Positions 35,023 to 43,039 of a DNA stretch of 64,000 bases are shown here, in pieces. Source of the stretch: Nitrobacter sp051912485 (GTDB lineage Bacteria > Pseudomonadota > Alphaproteobacteria > Rhizobiales > Xanthobacteraceae); the NCBI RefSeq assembly GCF_051912485.1, contig NZ_CP196822.1:186001-250000 (forward strand), given 5' to 3'. The notes beneath the pieces were generated by a model. That model was not told where the DNA came from and did no database searches. It saw only the letters and a list, made by a program, of their open reading frames with translations. Both the position numbers and the translations under genes were made by a program. How positions within the stretch are numbered: position 1 is the stretch's first letter; every line of letters begins with the position of its first letter.

Positions 35023-35507
35023 ATAACGGAATCAGCCCTTTTCAGCCCTGGCGTCACCTTTCCAACCGCTGGTCCGCGCAAGCAACCGTTACAATAACGT
35101 ATCGCTCCGAGTTCGACCGGCGATTCTGCCGCGACTGAGCAGAATGCGGCCGGATGGGTTTATTGCGGAGGTCCTTGGGAGCGTGAAAAGCTGGGGCACT
35201 CTCTCCGATCCGGAGGAATCCGATCGGACTCAGGTATCGCCCCAATACTCAGAAAAAATGATATACTGTTAGTTAGATAGTGACGTTCTCAGGGTGTTTC
35301 CCCGTAGAATAGCAACCAGATCAATAGCCTAGCATCTGCTGACAAGGTGAAACTCGGACCGCGACGATTGTTGTTTGGTAGCCGCCCGCAAGTTTTTTGC
35401 TGCAGTGCAGCTAACACCAATGGCTAACTTGCGCTGATAGAGCATGATGATCGACACTCGACAAGGCGCGCGGCATTGTCGAGTATTTCTAATGTAGCGT
35501 TATTTCT

Positions 35508-35539
35508 AACGGTAAGTATTTAGAACGGTAAGTATTTAG
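35508..35539. repeat. Perfect 16-bp tandem repeat
   Basis: AACGGTAAGTATTTAG occurs twice without a gap, about 70 bp upstream of the OrfA-like gene. The unit is A+T-rich compared with the surrounding genome. Confidence 0.95.
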
Positions 35540-35606
35540 ATTGGTTCTGGTGTCGGCTTGAGGCGATCGTCGGTGGACGATGACCCGAGCGCATTTGGGC
35601 GGAAAG

Positions 35607-36002
35607 ATGAAGAAGCATTCGCACGAGGAAATTCTTTTGAAGCTGGCCCGGGCAGACGAACTTGCTCGCGCAGGCAATTCTCAGGTGGACGTTTGCAAGG
35701 CGCTTGGCGTGAGCGTCATGACGCTTCACCGGTGGCGGAAACTGCCCCTGCCCAAGCCTGAAGCAGATATTCCCCAGAATCGCGCAGATGGCCGCAAGGC
35801 CTTCACCAGCTCGCCGGCGATGGACGAGATGCGCTATGTACTGGAGGAACTTAAGCTTGAGAACCAGCGGCTTCGGAAAATAGTGACAGATCTCCTGCTT
35901 GAGAAAATGAGGCTGGAGGAAGCCGCGGTTACCGCCTCGTCTCGTCAGTCAGGCACGCAAGGCGTGGTCCAGGCTTTGCTTGGTCCCGCTGATTCGAGGT
36001 AG
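35607..36002 (+). CDS. Solo IS3 OrfA-like helix-turn-helix protein
   Basis: A 131-residue protein. The N-terminal helix-turn-helix (HSHEEILLKLARADEL through VDVCKALGVSVMTLHRWRKL) resembles the IS3-family OrfA domain. A coiled coil follows (ELKLENQRLRKIVTDLLLEKMRLEEA), equivalent to the OrfA leucine zipper. No OrfB transposase frame or terminal inverted repeat follows, so it is not an intact insertion sequence. The linker between the two parts is longer than in typical OrfA. It may be a remnant or a domesticated DNA-binding protein. ATG 35607 is preceded by GGCGGAAAG. Confidence 0.65.
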   Translation: MKKHSHEEILLKLARADELARAGNSQVDVCKALGVSVMTLHRWRKLPLPKPEADIPQNRADGRKAFTSSPAMDEMRYVLEELKLENQRLRKIVTDLLLEKMRLEEAAVTASSRQSGTQGVVQALLGPADSR

Positions 36003-36050
36003 TTGCTGGTCAAGGTCGAGACGTGATCTCGATCGGCCGCGGGCATCGCG

Positions 36051-36710
36051 CTATTCCTGTCGCTCAGCCCATTCTATCGCATCCGCGAGTTGCTGGATTT
36101 CCTGATCGGCAGCATCCCCCGGCATGAAGCTGGCAACTGATTGACCATTGGTGAAGCAGCGGACGAAGGCTGCACGGCTGGCGATTGGCGGCGCAACGAT
36201 CTCGCCGAATCCACTCAATTCATCGATCAACTGCCGTCCCTCGAGCGTGCGGCGGTCGAGTTTGTTGGGCACCAGAATCACCTTGATTTGGTCCCGCCGA
36301 TGTTGCCGAGCGGCGTCGATGATCGCAAGAGTTTGCAGCGTCGCGTCGAGATCGAGGCCGGACGGGGTGCAGGGCACCAGGATCAGGTTGGCCAGGGCAA
36401 TTGAGGCTCCCATTTCACGCGCATTGGGAGCGGTATCGATGACAACAACGCCGGCTTGAATGCTACGCACGTCCTGGGCCCAGGCCGATACCGACATTTG
36501 CTCCAAAGCCATTTCATAGACGGGGAATTCGAGATTGCCCGGCTCCGCCCACTTTGAAGCGGAGCGTTGGGGATCGCTGTCGACCAATGCGACGTCATGT
36601 CCGCGGCGGGCGAGTGCGGCAGCGGCACAGATCGCGATCGTGGTTTTGCCGACACCGCCTTTGCGCTGGGTGACCGTGATAATCCTCCGCATCGGTCCGG
36701 GAGAGTTCAT
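36051..36710 (-). CDS. Orphan ParA/MinD-type ATPase
   Basis: A 219-residue deviant Walker ATPase. The P loop is QRKGGVGKTT, with both Lys, near the N-terminus; VDSDPQRSASKWAE is the switch I region, and VVIDTAPNAREM is the Walker B region. The short length and lack of an N-terminal DNA-binding domain match ParA-like proteins that position cargo such as plasmids, chemoreceptors or polar complexes. No parB is adjacent, so it is unlikely to be a plasmid partition pair. The start could be ATG 36710 or 36692. It is divergent from the RTX gene. Confidence 0.85.
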   Translation of the reverse strand: MNSPGPMRRIITVTQRKGGVGKTTIAICAAAALARRGHDVALVDSDPQRSASKWAEPGNLEFPVYEMALEQMSVSAWAQDVRSIQAGVVVIDTAPNAREMGASIALANLILVPCTPSGLDLDATLQTLAIIDAARQHRRDQIKVILVPNKLDRRTLEGRQLIDELSGFGEIVAPPIASRAAFVRCFTNGQSVASFMPGDAADQEIQQLADAIEWAERQE

Positions 36711-37195
36711 GTGGGCGCCACGATAACAGATTCTCACATTTTTTGAGGTAAACGCGCCCGCCAACGTTACCAGTCCTTAACCTGTATTCACAATCCGGCA
36801 ACCGGCCGAATGTCGGCAATATCTGATCCGGGGCATGCCCCTTCGGCGATTTTTGAATGGGGCGGAGCAAATTCGTTCAAAAAATGCTCGAAAAGTGTGC
36901 TCTGGAGGCTGTCTATGCTCCATGGCCAACATGCAAGCGATAATATCCGTCAAATGTGCGTTAACAGCGCGTGAATTTGACCCTTGACTTAAGCTGTCGC
37001 CCACCATTAACATACGAATAACAAATGGCGCAGTGCATCATAACAAATAGTTTGATAGATGCATTCGTGCCTGCATGACCACGTCGTTCTGGTTCAAGCA
37101 TAGCACATTCGAGCCGCAGCATATTTAGCGTCGATTGGCGGTCGACCTGGGTATCTGCTTGCCAATAGATCGCGGGAATCCAGTCAGAGGGCACC
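36711..37195. other. Divergent parA-RTX intergenic region
   Basis: About 485 bp holding the promoters of the ParA-like and RTX genes; I see no gene. TTAA-N7-ATAAC at 37007-37022 is one base from a CtrA box, but such matches are expected by chance in a window of this size. Confidence 0.5.
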
Positions 37196-38341
37196 ATGGC
37201 CGTTTCCTACTTGACGAAGACCGAGCTGGATCATTTTGTCCAGCATAACGGGAATATCGAAGCGGGCGTACGATCAGCGCTGATCGACTCGCTTGAACAA
37301 AGTGGTGTCTTTCACGATACCGAAGATGGCACGAGGGGATGGCTTGAGTCCGGGCCGTTTCACGGCGGGCCGGTTCCGCCAGTCATACAGATTCTGGATG
37401 TGTCGAACTCGACGAACGTCGAGACAAATCCGAACCTCAAGGCGATCATCCTCGATGACCATAGCGCCAAGCTCGACGTCACCGGTGGCGAAAATGACAT
37501 ATTTGTTGCCGCAGGAAAGGGCTCGGACACCATCAACCTGCACGACAGCGGTAATGACACCGTCTACGGCGGCAGCGGTAACGACGTGATCCGCGGAGGT
37601 CACGGGGACAGCTCGCTGTTCGGTGGCGCCGGTAATGACAGCATCTTTGGCGGCACAGGCAACGACACGTTGGATGGCGGCTCCGGCAACGACTATCTGG
37701 TGTCGGGTGCGCTGGCGTCTGGCGGGGGCGGCAACGCGCGCGTTGCAAGTGCGGACGACCAAGTCTTAGCGAAGGGTCAGGGCGGCGGTCAGGGTCATGA
37801 TGATGACCATGGTCACGGTCAGGGGCATGGAAACGGCCACGGTGGTGGCCAGGGTCACGGGGAACATGGCGGTGGTCAAGGTCATGGGGATGGCCATGGC
37901 GGCGGTCATGGTCATGGTGGTGACCATGGCGGTGGTCAGGGGCCTGGCGGCGATGTGGAAGGGCACAGCACGCTTATAGGCGGCGCCGGAAACGACACGC
38001 TGGTTGGCGTGCAGGGCGATGTCATGCAGGGCGGCGCCGGTAATGACCTGTTCTTGCTCTCTGGCGGCGCGCCAGGTGTCAATTCCACGCTGGAAGGCGG
38101 CGCTGGCAATGACACCTTCCGCATCGCGTCGCATAGCGGCAATGACACTATCTTCGGCGGCGATGGTAAAGACTCCGCCGACTTCGTCGGTCGGTCGTTC
38201 TTCGATGTTACCAAGATTGACGTCGACTCGAGCACAAACACTTACACGCTCCACTTCAGCGATGAACAGACGATTGCGGTCAGTGGAGTTGAGGATCTTC
38301 ACTTCAGCGATCAGGTCGTCAACCTGCCGAAGCTCTCATAA
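37196..38341 (+). CDS. RTX calcium-binding protein, predicted type I secretion substrate
   Basis: A 381-residue acidic protein without a signal peptide. Five nonapeptide RTX units occur in exact 9-residue phase (GGSGND 125, GGHGDS 134, GGAGND 143, GGTGND 152, GGSGND 161). More lie at about 262, 279, 301 and 321. They should fold into a calcium-loaded beta roll outside the cell. Between the two blocks is a Gly/His/Asp/Gln-rich insert (about 194-254). The C-terminus (VSGVEDLHFSDQVVNL) is like type I secretion signals. A type I exporter is encoded 1.1 kb downstream. GAGGG precedes ATG 37196. The N-terminal 80 residues match nothing I know. It may be an adhesin or matrix protein. Confidence 0.85.
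   Translation: MAVSYLTKTELDHFVQHNGNIEAGVRSALIDSLEQSGVFHDTEDGTRGWLESGPFHGGPVPPVIQILDVSNSTNVETNPNLKAIILDDHSAKLDVTGGENDIFVAAGKGSDTINLHDSGNDTVYGGSGNDVIRGGHGDSSLFGGAGNDSIFGGTGNDTLDGGSGNDYLVSGALASGGGGNARVASADDQVLAKGQGGGQGHDDDHGHGQGHGNGHGGGQGHGEHGGGQGHGDGHGGGHGHGGDHGGGQGPGGDVEGHSTLIGGAGNDTLVGVQGDVMQGGAGNDLFLLSGGAPGVNSTLEGGAGNDTFRIASHSGNDTIFGGDGKDSADFVGRSFFDVTKIDVDSSTNTYTLHFSDEQTIAVSGVEDLHFSDQVVNLPKLS
37775..37957 (+). repeat. Low-complexity Gly/His-coding tract inside the RTX gene
   Basis: About 180 bp of degenerate GGTCATGGT / GGCCATGGC units encoding GQGHG, GHGGG and DHGGG repeats. The units vary in length and order, the pattern expected from repeat expansion by slippage or recombination. Such a tract may change in length between strains. 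Confidence 0.8.
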
Positions 38342-38647
38342 TTCGGCCGCTGGAGAAGCACCATTTTGTGAAGGCCCCGCCATCGGCGGGGCTTTTGCTT
38401 TTGAAGCTTTAAATTATTGTGATTTTAAACTTGAATCAATGTCGTCATGCGCGGACTGCCGGCTATGCCCGACAATGACGTTTCAAAGCTTCGAAGCATG
38501 CAGCGCTCGAAGTTTAGTGATATGAAGATGGCTTGAGAGGCTTTATGCCTTTGTGAGGCCACATCGATAGCGTGATGGTATTCGGCTTCCGGAGCCCTAT
38601 GTTCAACTTGCTTCCGATAGCTCCGATCGGGATGTTAGGAGCCGATC
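38342..38647. other. Intergenic region after the RTX gene
   Basis: About 305 bp. It contains the RTX terminator at 38373-38404, and the rest should hold the promoter of the downstream methyltransferase/exporter unit. No gene is seen. Confidence 0.5.
38373..38404 (+). terminator. Intrinsic terminator after the RTX gene
   Basis: GGCCCCGCC and GGCGGGGC form a strong stem with a 3-nt loop, followed by TTTTGCTTTT, about 30 bp past the stop codon. The RTX gene is therefore probably transcribed separately from the exporter genes. Confidence 0.88.
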
Positions 38648-39274
38648 TTGCCCCCCGGTATCAAGCACTTGCTTAATGCGGGCTCCGGACCCGGATCCGC
38701 GCGACGGATTGCTCGAATGGTCCACGAGCAAGATCTGAAAGAGGTGCGCTTTGACATCGATCCCGGTGTCCAGCCCGATGTCGTCGGCTCGATCCTCGAA
38801 CTCGAGAAGTCCTTCCAGCCGCAATCGTTTGACGTGATATGGTCATCGCATGTGCTTGAGCATCTCTATGCTCACGATGTTTTTCCCACGTTGCGCCAGT
38901 TCCATCGGATTCTGAAGCGGGATGGATTCGCGTTGCTCATGACTCCGGACCTCGAAGCCGTAGCTCATTTTATTGTCGAGCACGGCATTGCAGCCATTGC
39001 CTATAATTCCCCGGCGGGTCCGATCAGGCCGCTCGACATGCTCTACGGTCATTCCCGCGCGATCGAGGAAGGACACGTGCATATGGCTCATCACACCGGA
39101 TTTACCGCCGAGCGGCTAGGCAACCTGTTGTTGATGGCGGGCTTTCCCACCGTCTCGGTGGCGATGGAAAACTTCGAGGTCTGTGCGCTGGCGCTGATGC
39201 CCGAGGCCAACGACATGGCCATCAAGAAGACTTTGTTAGAAAGCGGCTTTAACTTTCAGGAAGTGCCAGCCTAG
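38648..39274 (+). CDS. Class I SAM-dependent methyltransferase-like protein
   Basis: A 208-residue protein with a methyltransferase core. LLNAGSGPG is motif I, VRFDIDPGVQPDVVGSI carries the acidic ribose-binding residue and the DxxG-type second motif, and FDVIWSSHVLEHLYAHD is the methyltransferase-11-like segment. YGH and HMAHHTGFTAERL follow. The substrate is unknown; neighbours suggest a sugar, polysaccharide or the secreted protein. The start is TTG 38648, with AGGAG 6 nt upstream, and no closer ATG fits. It is upstream of the exporter genes by 190 bp on the same strand. Confidence 0.75.
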   Translation: MPPGIKHLLNAGSGPGSARRIARMVHEQDLKEVRFDIDPGVQPDVVGSILELEKSFQPQSFDVIWSSHVLEHLYAHDVFPTLRQFHRILKRDGFALLMTPDLEAVAHFIVEHGIAAIAYNSPAGPIRPLDMLYGHSRAIEEGHVHMAHHTGFTAERLGNLLLMAGFPTVSVAMENFEVCALALMPEANDMAIKKTLLESGFNFQEVPA

Positions 39275-39465
39275 TTCCAGCCTGGCTGCGATACGACGCG
39301 GGCTCCGGGAGGGGGCAGTCCGCGAGCTCCGCGCGGCTATCGGCTATCGCTAAATGTTCGTGTTTCCGTCACTTTTGTGATGTCTAATGTTATTGGTAAT
39401 GGCGTGTTATCATTCAATCGGGAATGATAGGCTCCCTTGGCCCATAACAGACAGACCGAGTTTTC

Positions 39466-41700
39466 ATGATTGTGCAAGCCGTCGCCGAGAATGCCGATAT
39501 CGATCCGATGCTTCCGTCAGGGCTGGAATGTCTGGTCATCGTCGCACGACAATACGGGCTGGATCTCACCTCGACGCAGCTCATCAAGGATAACCTTCTT
39601 GCCGACGAAGAAGTGGTTCCCAGCCGGCTCGTCCGATGCGCCGAGAAGGCCGGGATGCGTTCGAAGCACGTTAAACTTGATTGGGACGGACTTTCTCATC
39701 TGAAAAAGGCGCTTCCGACCATCGTCGGCCTGCGCAACGGAAGCTACATGGTGTTGCTGCGCGTCGATGGCGACGCCAACAATACCCGCGTCGCGCTGCG
39801 GGATCCGAACGCGGCCGAAGACGCGCTGCTCGTGATCGATCGGCCGCGCTTCGAAGACATCTGGTCCGGAGATGTCATTCTCGCCAAGCGCAATTACGAC
39901 ATCTCGGATGAATCGCAGCCGTTCAGTCTCGGTTTCGTGGTTGCATTGATGTTCCGCGAGCGTCGGATTATCCGCGATGTCGCGATCGCTGCGCTTGTTC
40001 TCGGATTCCTTGGCCTCGCGCCTATCATGTTCTGGCGCCTGCTATCGGACAAGGTGATCTTCTATCACGCGTACAATACCTTCTACGTGCTCTGTCTTGC
40101 GATGCTGGTCATCATCGCCTTCGAGGCGACGTTCGCGTTCCTCAGGCAAATCCTTGTTCATCGCCTGACGACCAGGCTCGACGTCAAGCTGTCGACCTAC
40201 GTTTTCGAAAAGGTGCTCAATCTTCCCATCGACTATTTCGAGCAGACCGCCGTCGGTCTCGTCGCGCGCGACATCCGGGAAGTGTTCCGCATTCGCTCGT
40301 TCCTGATGGGTCAGTTGTTCGGTACGGTACTGGATTCCACGACGCTGATTTTCTTCCTGCCGGTTATGTTTTTTTTCAGCCCGACCATGACTTTGGTGGT
40401 CCTGGCGCTGGCGGGGATGATCGTCGGCTGGCTTGTCCTGATGCTGCCGGCTTACCGCAAGGCGTCAAACGCCGTTCTGGTCGCGGAGGGCGATCAGGGT
40501 GCGTTTCTGGTTCAAACGCTCAACGGCATTCGAACGGTGAAATCGCTGGCTCTCGATGCGCGGCAGCGCCATTTCTGGGACGTGCTGGTTGCGCGTGTCG
40601 CCAAGGCGAGATTCGCGGAAGGGATGACCGGAAACGCGATCCAGGCGGTGGTGCGTCCGATGGAGCGGCTGGCGGTCAGCGGTTCCTATGCCCTCGGCGT
40701 TTTTCTTGCGCTCCAGAACAACGACCCTGTCTTCATGGGGGCGTTGTTTGCCTTCCTGATGCTGTCGCAGCGGGTATCGGCTCCACTGATGCAGATGGCC
40801 CAGTTGATCAATCAATACGATGAAGCGCGCAGTGCGGTCGCCACGGTTCGCAACCTCGTGAACCAGCCCGCCGAAGAAGGACGATCCGGGCACGGCGTTC
40901 GCTCGGCGATCGACGGCAAAGTGGAATTTTCCAACGTCACCTTCAGGTATAAAGGCGCCGTTACACCAACGCTGAACGGCGTTTCGTTTGAAGTAAGCAG
41001 GGGAACGACGCTCGGCGTAATGGGCAAGAGCGGTTCAGGAAAGACCACGATCACGCGACTCTTGCAGCGATTGCATTCCGATTATGACGGCCTGATCAAG
41101 ATCGACGGGATCGACGTCCGCGAATACGATGTCGATCACCTGCGCAGAAATGTCGGCATCGTTCTCCAGGAAAACTTTCTCTTTAGCGGGACCATTCGCG
41201 AGAATATCTGCGCAGCCGTGCCGGACGCCACCTTTGACGACGTCGTCAAGGCGGCTCGAATGGCGGGTGCGGAGGAATTTATCGATAAGCTGCCACGTGG
41301 CTACGAAACCCGCGTCTATGAAGGATCGCCCAACCTCTCCGGAGGACAGCGGCAACGGCTCGCGATTGCACGAGCGCTGATCGTCGATCCGCCGATCCTC
41401 ATCCTTGATGAGGCGACGAGCGCGCTCGACGCTGACAGCGAGGCCATTGTCAACCGCAACATTACGCGGATAGCGAACGGCCGGACGCTGATCATTATCT
41501 CGCACCGGCTGTCGTCGCTAATGACGGCGGATGCCATTCTCGTGCTCGACCGCGGGGTGGTCGACGATATCGGGCGGCATGCGGAGTTGTTGGATCGGAA
41601 CGACATCTACAGTTCGCTTTGGTACCAGCAGAACACGCATCTCGCGCCGGCGGTCCGCGGCGACAAGCCGAAACTTCGGAGCCCGACCCTTGTCCCATAG
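39466..41700 (+). CDS. Type I secretion ABC transporter with degenerate C39 domain
   Basis: A 744-residue HlyB-type exporter. The N-terminal C39-like domain (about residues 1-130) has Ser18 (LPSGLECL) where active bacteriocin peptidases have Cys, so it is likely a non-cleaving substrate-binding domain, as in HlyB. Transmembrane helices lie at about 165-430. The nucleotide-binding domain has Walker A GKSGSGKTT (about 518-526), Q loop VLQENFLFSG, signature LSGGQRQR (about 624), Walker B LILDEATSALD and switch His in ISHRLSS. It moves unfolded RTX proteins across both membranes with a fusion protein and a TolC-type channel; no tolC is in the window. Its end overlaps the next gene. Confidence 0.93.
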   Translation: MIVQAVAENADIDPMLPSGLECLVIVARQYGLDLTSTQLIKDNLLADEEVVPSRLVRCAEKAGMRSKHVKLDWDGLSHLKKALPTIVGLRNGSYMVLLRVDGDANNTRVALRDPNAAEDALLVIDRPRFEDIWSGDVILAKRNYDISDESQPFSLGFVVALMFRERRIIRDVAIAALVLGFLGLAPIMFWRLLSDKVIFYHAYNTFYVLCLAMLVIIAFEATFAFLRQILVHRLTTRLDVKLSTYVFEKVLNLPIDYFEQTAVGLVARDIREVFRIRSFLMGQLFGTVLDSTTLIFFLPVMFFFSPTMTLVVLALAGMIVGWLVLMLPAYRKASNAVLVAEGDQGAFLVQTLNGIRTVKSLALDARQRHFWDVLVARVAKARFAEGMTGNAIQAVVRPMERLAVSGSYALGVFLALQNNDPVFMGALFAFLMLSQRVSAPLMQMAQLINQYDEARSAVATVRNLVNQPAEEGRSGHGVRSAIDGKVEFSNVTFRYKGAVTPTLNGVSFEVSRGTTLGVMGKSGSGKTTITRLLQRLHSDYDGLIKIDGIDVREYDVDHLRRNVGIVLQENFLFSGTIRENICAAVPDATFDDVVKAARMAGAEEFIDKLPRGYETRVYEGSPNLSGGQRQRLAIARALIVDPPILILDEATSALDADSEAIVNRNITRIANGRTLIIISHRLSSLMTADAILVLDRGVVDDIGRHAELLDRNDIYSSLWYQQNTHLAPAVRGDKPKLRSPTLVP

Positions 41701-43039
41701 CCAGGCTTCACTCGCGACCGTTCGCCAATTTCAGTCGGAGACCGATGCAATCCGGGAGGCCGCCGAGCCCCTGGTCGCGCGCGCCACCCTGTTCGTGCTT
41801 TCCGCATTCCTGGTTTCGATTGTCGCGATCCTGTGCCTGACGCGGGTCGACCGCGTCATCACCAGCCTTAACGGCAGCATCGTGCCGGTCGGTCATGTCA
41901 ATGTCTTGCAGGCGCTGGACCCATCGATCATCAAGACGATCGACGTGCGCGAGGGCGAGCAGGTACAGCCGGGGCAGTTGCTCGCCACGCTCGACTCAAC
42001 CTTCACGTCCGCGGACTTGACGCAGGCGAAGTTGCAGATCGCGAGCCTCGAGACGCAGGTGGCGCGTGATGAGGCTGAGCTGAACCAGCAGCCGCTCGAA
42101 TTTGCCAACAAGTCGGACCCCGACTTCCAGAAATACGCGGCCCTGCAGAAGGCGCTCTACGGTCAGCGCGTGGCCCAGTATACCGCACAGCTCAACAGCT
42201 TCGATTCGAAGATCAAGGAGACCCAGGCGGCGATCGAAAAACTTCGCGGCGATGATGCCCGATATCGACAGCGCGACGAAATCTTGCAGAAGATCGAGAC
42301 GATGCGCACCACGCTTGCCGAGCGTGGTACCGGATCGCAGCTCAATATGTATATCTCCCAGGACGCCCGACTGGAATTGCTGCGGACAATGGAGAATACG
42401 CACAATGGCCTGATGGAGGCGCAAAATACGCTGGGATCGATAACCGCCGACCGTGACGCGTTCAAACAGCAGTGGTTCGCGCAATTGAGCCAGGATCTGG
42501 TGACGACGCGCAACAAGCTCGACGAAGCGAGGGCGACTTATGAAAAAGCGCTCAAGCATCAGAACCTCGTGCGCTGGACTGCTGCAGAGCCGTCGGTGGT
42601 GCTGACGATGGCAAGGCTCTCGGTCGGCTCGGTACTCAAGCCGGGGGATCCTTTCATCACCCTCATGCCGATCGACACCAAACTTGAGGCGGAAATCAGG
42701 ATCGCTTCGCGCGATATCGGGTTCATCCGTGCAGGCGATCCCTGCACTATGAAGGTCGATGCCTTCAATGCAGCGGAGCACGGCGCGGCGAGCGGAAAAG
42801 TGCGTTGGATCAGCGAGGGCGCGTTCACGACGGACGATGATGGCAAGCCGCTCGAATACACCTACTATAAGGCGCGATGCTCGGTGGACGCATCCGATTT
42901 CAAGGACGTGCCCAGCAATTTCCGTCTGATTCCCGGCATGACCCTTCAGGGAGACATCAATGTCGGAACCCGCTCGGTCGCCATGTATCTGCTCGGTGGA
43001 ATGCTGAAGGGCATCCACGAGGTCATGCGTGAACCATGA
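41690..43039 (+). CDS. HlyD-family membrane-fusion protein
   Basis: A 449-residue periplasmic adaptor. One N-terminal transmembrane segment (about 32-52, TLFVLSAFLVSIVAILCL) is followed by a lipoyl-like half (IKTIDVREGEQVQPGQLLATLD) and a long coiled-coil hairpin (about 100-300). The second lipoyl half and beta-barrel domain (VGSVLKPGDPFITLMPID, EIRIASRDIGFIRAGDPC) and a C-terminal LIPGMTLQGDINVGTRS complete it. The start is TTG 41690, with CGGAG 8 nt upstream, 11 nt before the transporter stop. Its own stop overlaps the next start (ATGA). These overlaps make transporter, adaptor and Sel1 protein one coupled unit. Confidence 0.92.
   Translation: MSHSQASLATVRQFQSETDAIREAAEPLVARATLFVLSAFLVSIVAILCLTRVDRVITSLNGSIVPVGHVNVLQALDPSIIKTIDVREGEQVQPGQLLATLDSTFTSADLTQAKLQIASLETQVARDEAELNQQPLEFANKSDPDFQKYAALQKALYGQRVAQYTAQLNSFDSKIKETQAAIEKLRGDDARYRQRDEILQKIETMRTTLAERGTGSQLNMYISQDARLELLRTMENTHNGLMEAQNTLGSITADRDAFKQQWFAQLSQDLVTTRNKLDEARATYEKALKHQNLVRWTAAEPSVVLTMARLSVGSVLKPGDPFITLMPIDTKLEAEIRIASRDIGFIRAGDPCTMKVDAFNAAEHGAASGKVRWISEGAFTTDDDGKPLEYTYYKARCSVDASDFKDVPSNFRLIPGMTLQGDINVGTRSVAMYLLGGMLKGIHEVMREP

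Larger units (their letters stand above)
34577..35606. other. Gene-poor stretch directly downstream of tRNA-Ile2
   Basis: Over 1 kb with no confident gene and falling G+C, especially 35240-35600. A 115-codon plus-strand frame at 34675-35022 is listed separately as doubtful, and an antisense frame of similar length is no better. No integrase or direct copy of the tRNA 3' end is visible. The position after a tRNA gene and the mixed composition are typical of an old integration boundary. Confidence 0.5.

Noticed and set aside
35607..36002. An intact IS3-family insertion sequence
   Set aside because: No OrfB frame, frameshift signal or terminal inverted repeats are found around the OrfA-like gene.
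37007..37022. TTAA-N7-ATAAC as a CtrA box before the RTX gene
   Set aside because: One-mismatch matches are expected several times by chance in 64 kb, and no independent link between CtrA and this gene is visible.
37775..37957. CRISPR-like or minisatellite array
   Set aside because: The repeat units are short, degenerate, in frame with the RTX protein and have no unique spacers.
39466..39870. Active C39 leader peptidase for a bacteriocin-type peptide
   Set aside because: The catalytic Cys is replaced by Ser, and no small double-Gly leader peptide gene is found nearby.
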